Assembly: GCA_009781495.1 (NCBI GenBank)
Contig: WQYA01000002.1
Span: 1 to 64,000, forward strand
DNA length: 64,000 bases
Direction of reading: 5' to 3'
From: Cystobacterineae bacterium
Lineage (GTDB): Bacteria; Myxococcota; Myxococcia; Myxococcales; Myxococcaceae
The position numbers were made by a program, and so were the translations under genes. A model generated the notes under the pieces. That model saw only the letters and a list, made by a program, of their open reading frames with translations, did no database searches and was not told where the DNA came from. Below, one piece after another: positions 46,828 to 55,932 of the stretch. How positions within the stretch are numbered: the first letter of the stretch is position 1; each line of letters begins with the position of its first letter.

Positions 46828-48105
46828 ATGAATGAAGCGGTATTGCTTTCGAGGAAAAAACTTTGGCAAGAGGTTTCGGCTGCGTTTGAGAAGCGGGCGC
46901 GTTGGTTGTGGTTGGCCAACCGCGCGACGAGTTTATGGACGCCCGTAGGCCTGGTTTTTTTCCTGCTTGCCATTTATATAACGATTGTTGAATTCAGCCT
47001 TTGCTCCTATTTGACATGGCTGCCTTGGATGAAGGGGGTGGCCCTGGGTTGTATATTGGCATGGTTGGTTTTGGCAGCAGGGCGTTATGGTGTGGCCAAG
47101 CCCTCTTTCCGTTTGCGCAGGGCGCGTGTCGGCATTGAAGAGGCCGACGGGGAGTTGTTGTGGCTTGCTCGAAAGTCCACGCGCAACATGCCCCCCCCCA
47201 AAGCTTTGGCAGAAATGGTTGAGCTTCGAAAGCAAGCCTGGCTGGCCTATGTAGAAACCGATGCGGACGCGCTTTTGAAGCTGACGGCCAAATTGCAGGG
47301 TGCTGCGTCCAAGCATTTTGCCCAAGCTTCGCGCAGGGCGTGGCGTTGGAAGCTGATGGGCCTCCTGGGCACGCTGGCGCTGGTGATTTTGCTGAGGCTG
47401 GTGGTGGTAGAGCCCTATGCCATTCCTTCAGGCTCTATGCTGCCCACGCTGGAAATTGGCGACCATGTTGTGGTGAACCGTTTTCTCTATGGCGTTCGTA
47501 TTCCCTATAAAAACCGGGTACCTTTTGTATTGCTAAGGGAGCCTAAGCGGGGAGACGTTATTGTATTCAATAACCCTGCTAACACAGAGGTAGACTATAT
47601 TAAACGTGTCATAGGCATAGCGGGCGACGTTATAGAGCTTCGCAACAAGAAGTTATTTATCAATGGCGAGCCCATACTCACCCAGACGGAGACGGAGAAC
47701 TACCCCTATATGACTTATGACTTTCGCTCAGGCTGGGAGAAAGAGAAAGCCCAGTTGGCGCGTGAATTTTTGGGGAGCTACCCGCACCGAGTTTTGTTTG
47801 ACTGGGCGATTCCCAAGGACAACGACGAGGGCCCCTACAAGGTGCCCGACAAGCATGTTTTTGTCATGGGGGACAACCGCGATCACAGCGACGACAGCCG
47901 CTATGGCCTGGGCTCGGGCAGTTTGAAGGCGCATTTTGTCCCTCTGGGCAACATAAAGGGCAAGGCGATGGTGGTATGGTGGTCCTGGGGCCTCAGCGGG
48001 TGGGGCAAGGGGTTATTGAGCGAGCGGGGCCTACGCACAGATCGTTTATTTTTACCGATGGGGATATGCGGTAAGGAGTCCTCCAAACTTAGCGGACTTC
48101 CTTAA
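46828..48105 (+). CDS. lepB: Signal peptidase I with N-terminal extension
   Basis: IPSGSMLPTLEIGDHVVVNRFLYG, RGDVIVFNNP..DYIKRVIGIAGD, MGDNRDHSDDSR. Confidence 0.92.
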   Translation: MNEAVLLSRKKLWQEVSAAFEKRARWLWLANRATSLWTPVGLVFFLLAIYITIVEFSLCSYLTWLPWMKGVALGCILAWLVLAAGRYGVAKPSFRLRRARVGIEEADGELLWLARKSTRNMPPPKALAEMVELRKQAWLAYVETDADALLKLTAKLQGAASKHFAQASRRAWRWKLMGLLGTLALVILLRLVVVEPYAIPSGSMLPTLEIGDHVVVNRFLYGVRIPYKNRVPFVLLREPKRGDVIVFNNPANTEVDYIKRVIGIAGDVIELRNKKLFINGEPILTQTETENYPYMTYDFRSGWEKEKAQLAREFLGSYPHRVLFDWAIPKDNDEGPYKVPDKHVFVMGDNRDHSDDSRYGLGSGSLKAHFVPLGNIKGKAMVVWWSWGLSGWGKGLLSERGLRTDRLFLPMGICGKESSKLSGLP

Positions 48106-48234
48106 GTTTATTTTTTAGGCACTTAAGCTTGACGCATGTGCCTTCCCACGCTAGCTCATCCAAAGTATTTTTCCCTGGTTTTAGCGGCTGTTTTCCCACC
48201 TCGTAGCAACGGTTTTTTAGGACGGAGGTTAAAA

Positions 48235-49125
48235 ATGATACCTCACCTGCTGTCGATACGAGAGCTTTCCCAAGGTGATGTTTTGGACATTTTGGGACGG
48301 GCCTCCAAACTCAAGCGTGAAGGCGCCCAGTGCACGGCGTTGGCGGGGAAGGTGGTGGTAAAGTTGTTTTATGAGCCCTCAACGCGCACGAGTTGCTCAT
48401 TTGAAGTAGCCGCCGCAGGCCTAGGCGCCCACGTTTTGAATTGGAACATTGCCAGCTCCTCTTCCGTCAAGGGGGAGACTTTGCTGGACACAGCGCGCAA
48501 TTTGGCCGCGATGGGGGTGTTTGCCTTTGTCATTCGCCACCCCAACGCCGGGGCGCCGGCTTTGGTAGCCAAGCACATAGGCTGTGCGGTTGTGAACGCG
48601 GGGGATGGGCGTCACGAGCACCCCTCGCAGGCTTTGCTGGATGCGTTTACCCTATTGGAGAAGTGGGGTGACATGAGGGGCCGCCGGGTTTTAATAGTAG
48701 GGGACGTCTTGCACAGCCGCGTAGCGCGCTCCAACCTCTATTGTTTGCAACTGTTGGGGGCCAAAGTCCGTTTTTGCGGGCCGCCCACCTTGGTGCCCAA
48801 GGCCTTTGAGGCTTTTGGCGCCGAAGTCTGTTTTGACTTGGATGAGGCTTTGAAGGAGGTGGACGCGGTGATGGTGTTGCGCTTGCAGAAAGAGCGTCAA
48901 CAGGAGGCGCTGATTCCTTCCGCCCAAGAATACCAGCGCCGTTGGGGAATGGACTTGCGCCGCATGTCCCAACTCAAAGAAGGCACCTTCCTCATGCACC
49001 CGGGCCCCGTCAACCGGGGGTTGGAGCTGGCCTCTGAAGTGATGGAAGGCCCCTTTAATTTAATTTTAGAGCAGGTAGCCAACGGTGTGGTGGTACGGCA
49101 AGCCATTTTGGAGAGTTTGCAATGA
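48235..49125 (+). CDS. pyrB: Aspartate carbamoyltransferase catalytic subunit
   Basis: FYEPSTRTSCSFEVAA, DGRHEHPSQALLDAFTL, MHPGPVNRGLEL. Confidence 0.93.
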   Translation: MIPHLLSIRELSQGDVLDILGRASKLKREGAQCTALAGKVVVKLFYEPSTRTSCSFEVAAAGLGAHVLNWNIASSSSVKGETLLDTARNLAAMGVFAFVIRHPNAGAPALVAKHIGCAVVNAGDGRHEHPSQALLDAFTLLEKWGDMRGRRVLIVGDVLHSRVARSNLYCLQLLGAKVRFCGPPTLVPKAFEAFGAEVCFDLDEALKEVDAVMVLRLQKERQQEALIPSAQEYQRRWGMDLRRMSQLKEGTFLMHPGPVNRGLELASEVMEGPFNLILEQVANGVVVRQAILESLQ

Positions 49126-50243
49126 GCGCCCTCATATTGAAGTCCGCGCAGATTGTGGACCCCGCCAACAACAGGAATACGGTTGGGGACATTTATATTG
49201 AGAATGGCCTTATTACCAGCACCCCCCCCTCAGGCGCCGAAGTATGGGACTTAGCGGGCCACTGCCTAGCGCCCGGTTTTATAGACTTACGTTGCACGGT
49301 ACGCAGCCGGGAGGATTTAAATTTAGCCCTAGAGCAAGGCTACACCACCCTGTTTTGTCCGCAGAAGCCGCCGGAGGAGGTTTTGTTTTCAGGGGCCCCC
49401 AAGTGTATTCCCCTAGGGCCGCTAACACAGGGGAGGGGGGGCAAAGAGTTAGCCGGCATAGGCTTAGGGGCAGGGGCACATATATTATTTGACGGCAACC
49501 AACCCATAGGGAATGCGGGGCTGATGCGCAGGGCCATGCAATATGCTGCCGAGTTGAATGCGGTGGTGATGGTACACGCCGAAGACAAGACGCTTTCGGG
49601 CAAAGGGGTATTGGGTGAAGGGGCCGTGGCCTTAGCCTGGGGGATTCCCTGCGTACCGGCCTCAGCGGAGGCGACGGTGGTAGCGAGGGATTTGCTTTTA
49701 TTAGAGGAGGCGGGGGGGCATCTACATTTTGCGCATTTGAGTTGCAAGCGCAGCGTGCAGTTGGTTGAGGAAGCCAAGCGCAGGGGCTTGTCCGTAACGG
49801 CCGACGTATCGCCCCTACATTTGAATGCGTGGGACGCGAAGGCAGCGCCCTATTCCCCGCTTGCCCGGGTATGGCCCCCTTTGAGGACGGAGGAGGACAG
49901 TTGTGCGCTCCGCGAGGGGTTGAAGTGTGGGAGCATAGACGCCCTTGCTTCGGACCATTGCCGGCGTACGAAGGACGAGGTGGAGGAGCCTTTCGAGCTT
50001 TGTATGCCTGGGGGTGAAAGTTTAAATGCGGTATGGCCGACGTTATGGGCCATGGACATGCCGCTTTTGGACAAAATAGCGCGTGTCACTTCAGGCCCTG
50101 CACGTGCGTTAAGGCTAGCGTGGGGGGGTCATTTAGGCGAAGGGGCATTAGCGGATGCGGTTATTATAGACTTAAAGACGGGGCACATTTTAAAGACGCT
50201 GGTGGATGGGCGTATTTGTTTTTCGCGAGGAGCAACGTTGTGA
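49122..50243 (+). CDS. pyrC: Dihydroorotase-like protein lacking HxH (PyrC'-type)
   Basis: APGFIDLRCTVRS in place of PGFIDLHxHxR; ALASDHCRRTKDEVEEPFE; 4-bp overlap with pyrB. Confidence 0.85.
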   Translation: MSALILKSAQIVDPANNRNTVGDIYIENGLITSTPPSGAEVWDLAGHCLAPGFIDLRCTVRSREDLNLALEQGYTTLFCPQKPPEEVLFSGAPKCIPLGPLTQGRGGKELAGIGLGAGAHILFDGNQPIGNAGLMRRAMQYAAELNAVVMVHAEDKTLSGKGVLGEGAVALAWGIPCVPASAEATVVARDLLLLEEAGGHLHFAHLSCKRSVQLVEEAKRRGLSVTADVSPLHLNAWDAKAAPYSPLARVWPPLRTEEDSCALREGLKCGSIDALASDHCRRTKDEVEEPFELCMPGGESLNAVWPTLWAMDMPLLDKIARVTSGPARALRLAWGGHLGEGALADAVIIDLKTGHILKTLVDGRICFSRGATL

Positions 50244-51325
50244 AGAAAGCCGTATTGGTTTTAGCGGATGGCGCCATATTCCATGGCAGCTCATTTGGGG
50301 CGCAGGGTGAGGTGGTAGGCGAGGTGGTTTTTAACACCTCCATGTTTGGCTACCAGGAGTTGATAACCCACCCCAGTTTGGCCGGACAAATTTTGGTTTT
50401 TTCCTACCCTCACATAGGGAGTGTGGGGATGAATGCGGAGAATGTCGAGTCTGACAAGCCGCATGCCATTGGCCTTGCATTGAGTGAACTCACGCAGGCT
50501 TCCAACTGGAAGGCCAAGGAGTCGCTGGAGAGTTATGTAGAGCGTTGGGGCATAGCGGGGGTATGTGACTTAGACACCCGGCGTCTGCTCACCCACCTGC
50601 GCAAGCATGGCTGTCAACCGGGGGTCCTCTCTTCGGAGACTTTGTCGACGCAGGCGCTCATTGACAGGGCGCGTTGGACGAAGCCCTATGAGGATGTGGA
50701 TTTGGTAGCGACGGTGACAACGAAGAATGTCTATTCCTACCCTACGGAGGTAGAGGGACAGGGGGGGGGCTGGCACGTGGTGGTGGTGGACTTTGGTGTT
50801 AGCCGCAGCATATTGAATACGCTTGTGGCATTGGGGGCAAGGGTGAGCGTTGTTCCTGCCGGCACTTCGGCTGAGGCCATATTGGAGATGAAGCCGCAAG
50901 GCATTTTTTTAAGCAATGGCCCGGGGAGTCCGAATGCGGTGGAGGGGGCAAGCCGGACGGTAGCCTCTTTGCTAGGGAGGGTACCTTTAGCGGGCATAGG
51001 TTTAGGCTATCAAATGTTAGCCCTAGCCTTAGGGCTAAGGGTAGTGAAGATGAAGATGGGGCACCGTGGGGCCAACCAAGCAGTACGTTTCTTAGAGACG
51101 GGGCATATAGAAATTACCGCACAACACCATGGGTTTGAGGTGGAGATGCCCAAGGCCAAAGGGGACATAGAGGTGAGTTATTGCAATGTGAATGATGGCA
51201 GCCTTGAAGGAATTCAGTTGCCAGGACTCAAGGCAGCAGGCATACAATTCCAGCCTTCGGGTGCGGCACATTTACATCCCTTCTATCAAAAGTTTGCCCG
51301 TTGGTCGGACAACAGCATGTTATGA
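50240..51325 (+). CDS. carA: Carbamoyl-phosphate synthase small subunit-like protein, glutaminase triad missing
   Basis: ADGAIFHGSSFGAQGEVVGEVVFNTSMFGYQELITHPSLAGQILVFSYPHIG; GIGLGYQML in place of GICLGHQxL. Confidence 0.9.
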   Translation: MKKAVLVLADGAIFHGSSFGAQGEVVGEVVFNTSMFGYQELITHPSLAGQILVFSYPHIGSVGMNAENVESDKPHAIGLALSELTQASNWKAKESLESYVERWGIAGVCDLDTRRLLTHLRKHGCQPGVLSSETLSTQALIDRARWTKPYEDVDLVATVTTKNVYSYPTEVEGQGGGWHVVVVDFGVSRSILNTLVALGARVSVVPAGTSAEAILEMKPQGIFLSNGPGSPNAVEGASRTVASLLGRVPLAGIGLGYQMLALALGLRVVKMKMGHRGANQAVRFLETGHIEITAQHHGFEVEMPKAKGDIEVSYCNVNDGSLEGIQLPGLKAAGIQFQPSGAAHLHPFYQKFARWSDNSML

Positions 51326-51969
51326 ACAGCCACTACCAGCAGCCGTTTGAGGAACTGATTGCGTGGGCCATTCCGGATTCCAGCAATGTGGATTTGTTGG
51401 AAGCGAAGGCCCAATACATGAAGGTGGTGGGAGACTTTCATGAAGAGGACAGGTTTTTTGAAAACCACATGACATGTTTTTTGGAATATTTCCTTTTCGA
51501 TCGTCCACGCCCAGCCGACAACAAGACGCCCGCGGTTGCTTTCTATGAGCATTTGTTGCGTACCGCCCCAGACAAAGCGGAAGAAGCGCGTTGTTTCACA
51601 GAGACGGTGCATGGCCTTTTTGAAGTGGGCAAATGCAAGGCGCACCGCATTGTTTTGAGGGAGTTGTTTTCTGAAGCCGATTTTGAAGTTACAGAGCGCC
51701 GCTCCATATTGGGTTTAAACAGGAAGGATATTTTAGAGGCGAGGCTGATACCTTTTGATGGGAATTTGCTTTTTTCCCAGAGTTTTCTCATGCACCCCTC
51801 TGAGGTAGCGGATGCCATTCGAAAGGAAGCGAAGCGTTGGAAGAAGGAGGAGCCGCAGCGTCACCCTCGGGAGTTAACGTGGGAGTGTGCACGGCGGTTA
51901 TTGAGGCTTGGCCGCTATCAGCAAATAGATCCGCAACGTGTTTATGATTTTGAGTTAACAGGGAACTAA
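51322..51969 (+). CDS. Conserved-looking hypothetical protein
   Basis: ATGA overlap with carA, full-length ORF. Confidence 0.55.
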   Translation: MNSHYQQPFEELIAWAIPDSSNVDLLEAKAQYMKVVGDFHEEDRFFENHMTCFLEYFLFDRPRPADNKTPAVAFYEHLLRTAPDKAEEARCFTETVHGLFEVGKCKAHRIVLRELFSEADFEVTERRSILGLNRKDILEARLIPFDGNLLFSQSFLMHPSEVADAIRKEAKRWKKEEPQRHPRELTWECARRLLRLGRYQQIDPQRVYDFELTGN

Positions 51970-52122
51970 ACCCAAGGAGGCGAGGGGGGTTGGAGGGGGC
52001 GGGTTATTTCCCATGTTTCAGGAGGAGCCGGGGTTATTTTTGAATAACAAAGCCTACAAAATGCCATGGGGTGCTTGGACACGAGAGGGAGCTTGCTGCA
52101 TGTTGAGGCGAGGTAGGCTCCC

Positions 52123-52857
52123 ATGAGGATAGGCATTCTTTCGGATGTACATTCCAATTTAGAGGCTTTGGTTGCCGTCCTCAGGAGGGCTGAGGCGTTG
52201 AAAATAGATCGCCTCATTTCTCTGGGGGATGTGGTGGGCTATGGCGCTTCTCCTGAAGAGTGCTGTCATTTGATTCGAAGCAACACAGAGTTGACGTTGT
52301 TGGGCAACCACGATGCTGCCGTGGTTGGAAGGATGGACTATTCCTATTATTATGGCGCGGCCCGGCAGGTATTGGATTGGACAGCGGGGGTTTTGAGTGA
52401 AGACAATTTCAGGTGGCTGTCCGGCCTTCCCTATACCTACCGCTATGGGGAGGGGGTATTGTGCTCCCACGGTGCGCCATTTGAGCCTCAGGCCTATGAA
52501 TATGTTTTTTCTGCGGACCAAATTTCCCACCTATTGCCCGAAGTTTTGGCCTTGCCGCGCCTGTCTTTTGTAGGCCACAGTCATTTGTGCAAAGTGTTTA
52601 GAGTGCTTGGTGGAGAAGTGACAGAGCGGCGTGAGGCGGCTTTTGAATTGGAGCCCACGGCGCACTATTTAATTTCCGTAGGCTCCGTAGGCCAGCCGCG
52701 CGACTATGACAACCGTGCCTGCTTTGTGGTGTTGGATGAGGCTGCGCAAAGCATAGAGTTTGTGCGTGTTGAATATGACATTGCGACAGCGGCGCAAAAA
52801 ATTCTGGATGCCTCTTTGGCATTCAGTTTTGCCAACCGTCTTGCATTGGGGATTTGA
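52123..52857 (+). CDS. Calcineurin-like metallophosphoesterase
   Basis: MRIGILSDVHSNLEAL, SLGDVVGYGASPEECCHLI, LLGNHDAA, GHSHL. Confidence 0.9.
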   Translation: MRIGILSDVHSNLEALVAVLRRAEALKIDRLISLGDVVGYGASPEECCHLIRSNTELTLLGNHDAAVVGRMDYSYYYGAARQVLDWTAGVLSEDNFRWLSGLPYTYRYGEGVLCSHGAPFEPQAYEYVFSADQISHLLPEVLALPRLSFVGHSHLCKVFRVLGGEVTERREAAFELEPTAHYLISVGSVGQPRDYDNRACFVVLDEAAQSIEFVRVEYDIATAAQKILDASLAFSFANRLALGI

Positions 52858-52860
52858 CGG

Positions 52861-53706
52861 ATGAAAGAGCAGGCTTTTTTGACGTTGATGCGTTTGTTGC
52901 CCAAGTCCACGTTGTCTTCCTGTGTGGGCCGGCTGGTGAACGCGAAGCTTCCCCGGTGGATGCACCAAAGAAGCATGGCTGCCTTTGCGAAGAAATATGC
53001 CATCAACCTGGACGAAGCGGAAAAGCCCCTGGCAGACTATGCAAACTTTGCTGAATTTTTTTCGCGCAAATTGAAGCCGGGTACGCGCCCCGTGGATACG
53101 GGCGAGGCGTCCATGATAAGCCCGGTGGATGGCCGTATTTCCCAATGGGGGGGGGTGGAAGGCGACAAATGTCTTCAGGCGAAGGGGGTTTGGTTTTCAC
53201 TACCGCAGCTTTTAGGGTGTGAGGGTGCGGGGCGTTGTTTTAGCGGCGGGAATTTTATAACCCTCTATTTGTCCCCCCGCGACTACCACCGCATTCACGC
53301 GCCGATGGATGGGGAAGTTGCAAGTGTACACTATTTGCCCGGCCAATTTTGGCCCGTACACCCCATTGCCGTTAGGAATAAGAAAGCCCTCTATTCCATG
53401 AACGAGCGTTTGTTTGTGAGGATGCAAACGCGGATTGGAAAGGTGGCCATTGTTGCGGTGGGCGCCACTTGTGTTGGAAGGATTGTGACGGCTTTTGACG
53501 GAGGGCATGCCACGCATGAGGGGAAGGAAACCTATACGAAGCACTATGCTTCGCCTTTACCGGTGAAGAAGGGTGAGGAGCTGATGCGTTTTGAAATGGG
53601 CTCCACCGTCATTTTGTTGTTTGAGCCGAACAAGGTGTGTTTGGAGGAGGGTTTGCAGGCGGAGGATGTTGTGAAGATGGGGCAAAAAATAGGAAGCATG
53701 TTGTGA
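52861..53706 (+). CDS. psd: Phosphatidylserine decarboxylase
   Basis: FFSRKLKPGTRPVD, ISPVDGRIS, LYLSPRDYHRIHAPMDG, FEMGSTVILLFE. Confidence 0.92.
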   Translation: MKEQAFLTLMRLLPKSTLSSCVGRLVNAKLPRWMHQRSMAAFAKKYAINLDEAEKPLADYANFAEFFSRKLKPGTRPVDTGEASMISPVDGRISQWGGVEGDKCLQAKGVWFSLPQLLGCEGAGRCFSGGNFITLYLSPRDYHRIHAPMDGEVASVHYLPGQFWPVHPIAVRNKKALYSMNERLFVRMQTRIGKVAIVAVGATCVGRIVTAFDGGHATHEGKETYTKHYASPLPVKKGEELMRFEMGSTVILLFEPNKVCLEEGLQAEDVVKMGQKIGSML

Positions 53707-54953
53707 AGCAAAAGTTTTGCAGTTTGCGAGGCATGAGTGACATTCTCCCTTCGGACATTGCCGCATGGCAACGCCTGGAGGCGACGGCGCGCGAAGTATT
53801 TGGGGTATTTGGTTTTAACGAAATACGGACGCCGATTGCGGAGGAGACGGCCCTATTTGAGCGGGGAGTAGGGGAGGATACCGAGGTAATAGGCAAGGAG
53901 ATGTACAGCTTTTTAGACAAGGGTGAGCGCAACATCAGCCTGCGTCCGGAAGGCACGGCCTCAGCCGCCCGCTGCTACATAGAGCACGCTGTCCACCAAC
54001 GCGAGCCCGTCAGCAAGTGGTTTTATATAGGCCCCATGTTTCGCTATGAGCGCATGAAGACGGGCCGCTACCGCCAATTTCACCAGCTGGGCGCAGAGGC
54101 CTTTGGCATTGCAGAGCCCCAGCAGGATGCGGAACTCATTCAGTTGGCTTTGGCGTTTTTGCAGAAACTGGGCATTGCGCAGGTGCGGCTTGAGTTGAAC
54201 TCGCTGGGCAATGCGGATTGTCGCCGACGTTTTTCCGAAAAAACCCATGCCTATTTTTCAAACCACCGTCATGTGCTGTCAGCGGATTTGCAAAAGACAT
54301 TGGACAAAAACCCCCTGCGTCTGCTGGACAGCAAGGAGGAGGTGATGGCGCCACTCATTGCGTCGGCCCCCCTTTTGCTGGAGCATTTGGATGAGGCTTC
54401 GCGCGAGCACTTTGAAGAGTTGCAGAGGCTTTTGCGGCTTTCCGACATAGACTTTGTTTTGAACCCGCGCCTCGTACGCGGTCTGGACTATTATTCCCGT
54501 ACCGCTTTTGAAATAATAGCCGACTCTCCCCTGTTAGGGACGGCCGGCACGGTATGCGGCGGGGGGCGTTATGACGGGCTTATGGAGCAACTGGGGGGGC
54601 CTTCCACCCCGGCGGTAGGTTTTGCAATGGGGTTAGAGCGCCTCTGTCTCCTCATGGGGGCCGATGCGAAGCCGGGCTTTGAGGGGCCGCTGCTGTTTTT
54701 GGCCGACGCGGGGGCGGGGGACGAGGTTTGGAAGTTGCTTTTACGCCTGCGCAAAGCGGGTTTGGTGGTGGAGGCGGATTTGCGGGGCGGCTCCGTGAAG
54801 AGCCAACTCAAACGCGCCAACAAGTTGAATGCCCAATATTGCCTTGTCCTCGGGGAGGCCGAGTTGCAAACGGGCAAAGCCCAACTCAAGGACATGCGAA
54901 ACAGCACAGAGCGCGAAGTGGTGCTTGCGGAACTTGAGGGAATGTTGCGTTGA
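53703..54953 (+). CDS. hisS: Histidyl-tRNA synthetase
   Basis: RGMSDILPSD, LRPEGTASAARCYIEH, FRYERMKTGRYRQFHQLGAEAFG, GGGRYDGL. Confidence 0.95.
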   Translation: MKQKFCSLRGMSDILPSDIAAWQRLEATAREVFGVFGFNEIRTPIAEETALFERGVGEDTEVIGKEMYSFLDKGERNISLRPEGTASAARCYIEHAVHQREPVSKWFYIGPMFRYERMKTGRYRQFHQLGAEAFGIAEPQQDAELIQLALAFLQKLGIAQVRLELNSLGNADCRRRFSEKTHAYFSNHRHVLSADLQKTLDKNPLRLLDSKEEVMAPLIASAPLLLEHLDEASREHFEELQRLLRLSDIDFVLNPRLVRGLDYYSRTAFEIIADSPLLGTAGTVCGGGRYDGLMEQLGGPSTPAVGFAMGLERLCLLMGADAKPGFEGPLLFLADAGAGDEVWKLLLRLRKAGLVVEADLRGGSVKSQLKRANKLNAQYCLVLGEAELQTGKAQLKDMRNSTEREVVLAELEGMLR

Positions 54954-55864
54954 AGCCCCGTGCAAGCCCCAGCTTGCTGGTGATTGCGGGCCCCACGGGT
55001 GCAGGCAAAAGCCAACTGGCCACAGAGTTGGCCGAAAGTTTGGGGGCAGAAATTGTGGGAGCCGACTCTCAGCAGGTTTATCGCTATTTTGACATAGGTA
55101 CGGCTAAGCCCTCCCTAGAGTTATGCCATAGGGTACCCCACCACCTTATTTCCTGCTTAGAGCCTACCGAAGAGTGTACCGCAGCGCGCTATGCGGCACT
55201 GGCAGACGAGGCCATTGAAGACATTCATTCACGGGGGAAGCGGGTATTGGTAGTAGGGGGTACAGGCCTCTATTTAAGGGCCTTGCTATATGGCCTAGCC
55301 ACATTCCCGCCGGTGGATGTGTCGCTCCGCAACCGACTGGCGGCATGGGCGAAGGAGGCAGGGGACGAAGCCCTCCACCGTCGTCTCCATGAAATAGACG
55401 CGGCGACGGCTGCGCGTTTGCCCAAGGGCGACAGTTTGCGAATGCTTCGCGCGTTGGAGATTTTTGAGCAGACGGGGAAACCGGCCTCGGAGCATTGGAA
55501 GGAACACCGCTTCCAAGAAGAGAGGTATGCCCACCGTTATTTCGTCCTCTCCCCTGAACGTAGCCGGCTTTATGAAGCCATTAACCAAAGGGTAGAGCAT
55601 ATGTTTAAGCGAGGCCTATTGGCAGAGGTAGAGCGTTTGCTAGGGATGGGGTTTAGGGGGGTTCCGGCGATGAGGAGTGTGGGCTACCGCGAGGCCCTGG
55701 GGGTATTGGACGGCCAACTAAGTGAAGCGAAGGCGCGCCTGTTGGTAGCGCAGAATACGCGCCATTATGCCAAGAGGCAGTTAACTTGGTTTCGCAAGGA
55801 GGGGGGGGCGGAGTGGGTGCCGTTGCCTTGCAGCCCTGAGACTTTGTTACAGCGTTTGGCCTAG
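54950..55864 (+). CDS. miaA: tRNA dimethylallyltransferase
   Basis: VIAGPTGAGKSQLATELAESLGAEIVGADSQQVYRYFDIGTAKPS; TTG start overlapping hisS. Confidence 0.93.
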   Translation: MKPRASPSLLVIAGPTGAGKSQLATELAESLGAEIVGADSQQVYRYFDIGTAKPSLELCHRVPHHLISCLEPTEECTAARYAALADEAIEDIHSRGKRVLVVGGTGLYLRALLYGLATFPPVDVSLRNRLAAWAKEAGDEALHRRLHEIDAATAARLPKGDSLRMLRALEIFEQTGKPASEHWKEHRFQEERYAHRYFVLSPERSRLYEAINQRVEHMFKRGLLAEVERLLGMGFRGVPAMRSVGYREALGVLDGQLSEAKARLLVAQNTRHYAKRQLTWFRKEGGAEWVPLPCSPETLLQRLA

Positions 55865-55932
55865 ACAGCACCTTGTGGGATGTGAGAAAATACGGACATG
55901 TCGGACGCGAAAAAACCTTTGAGAGAAAGCCC

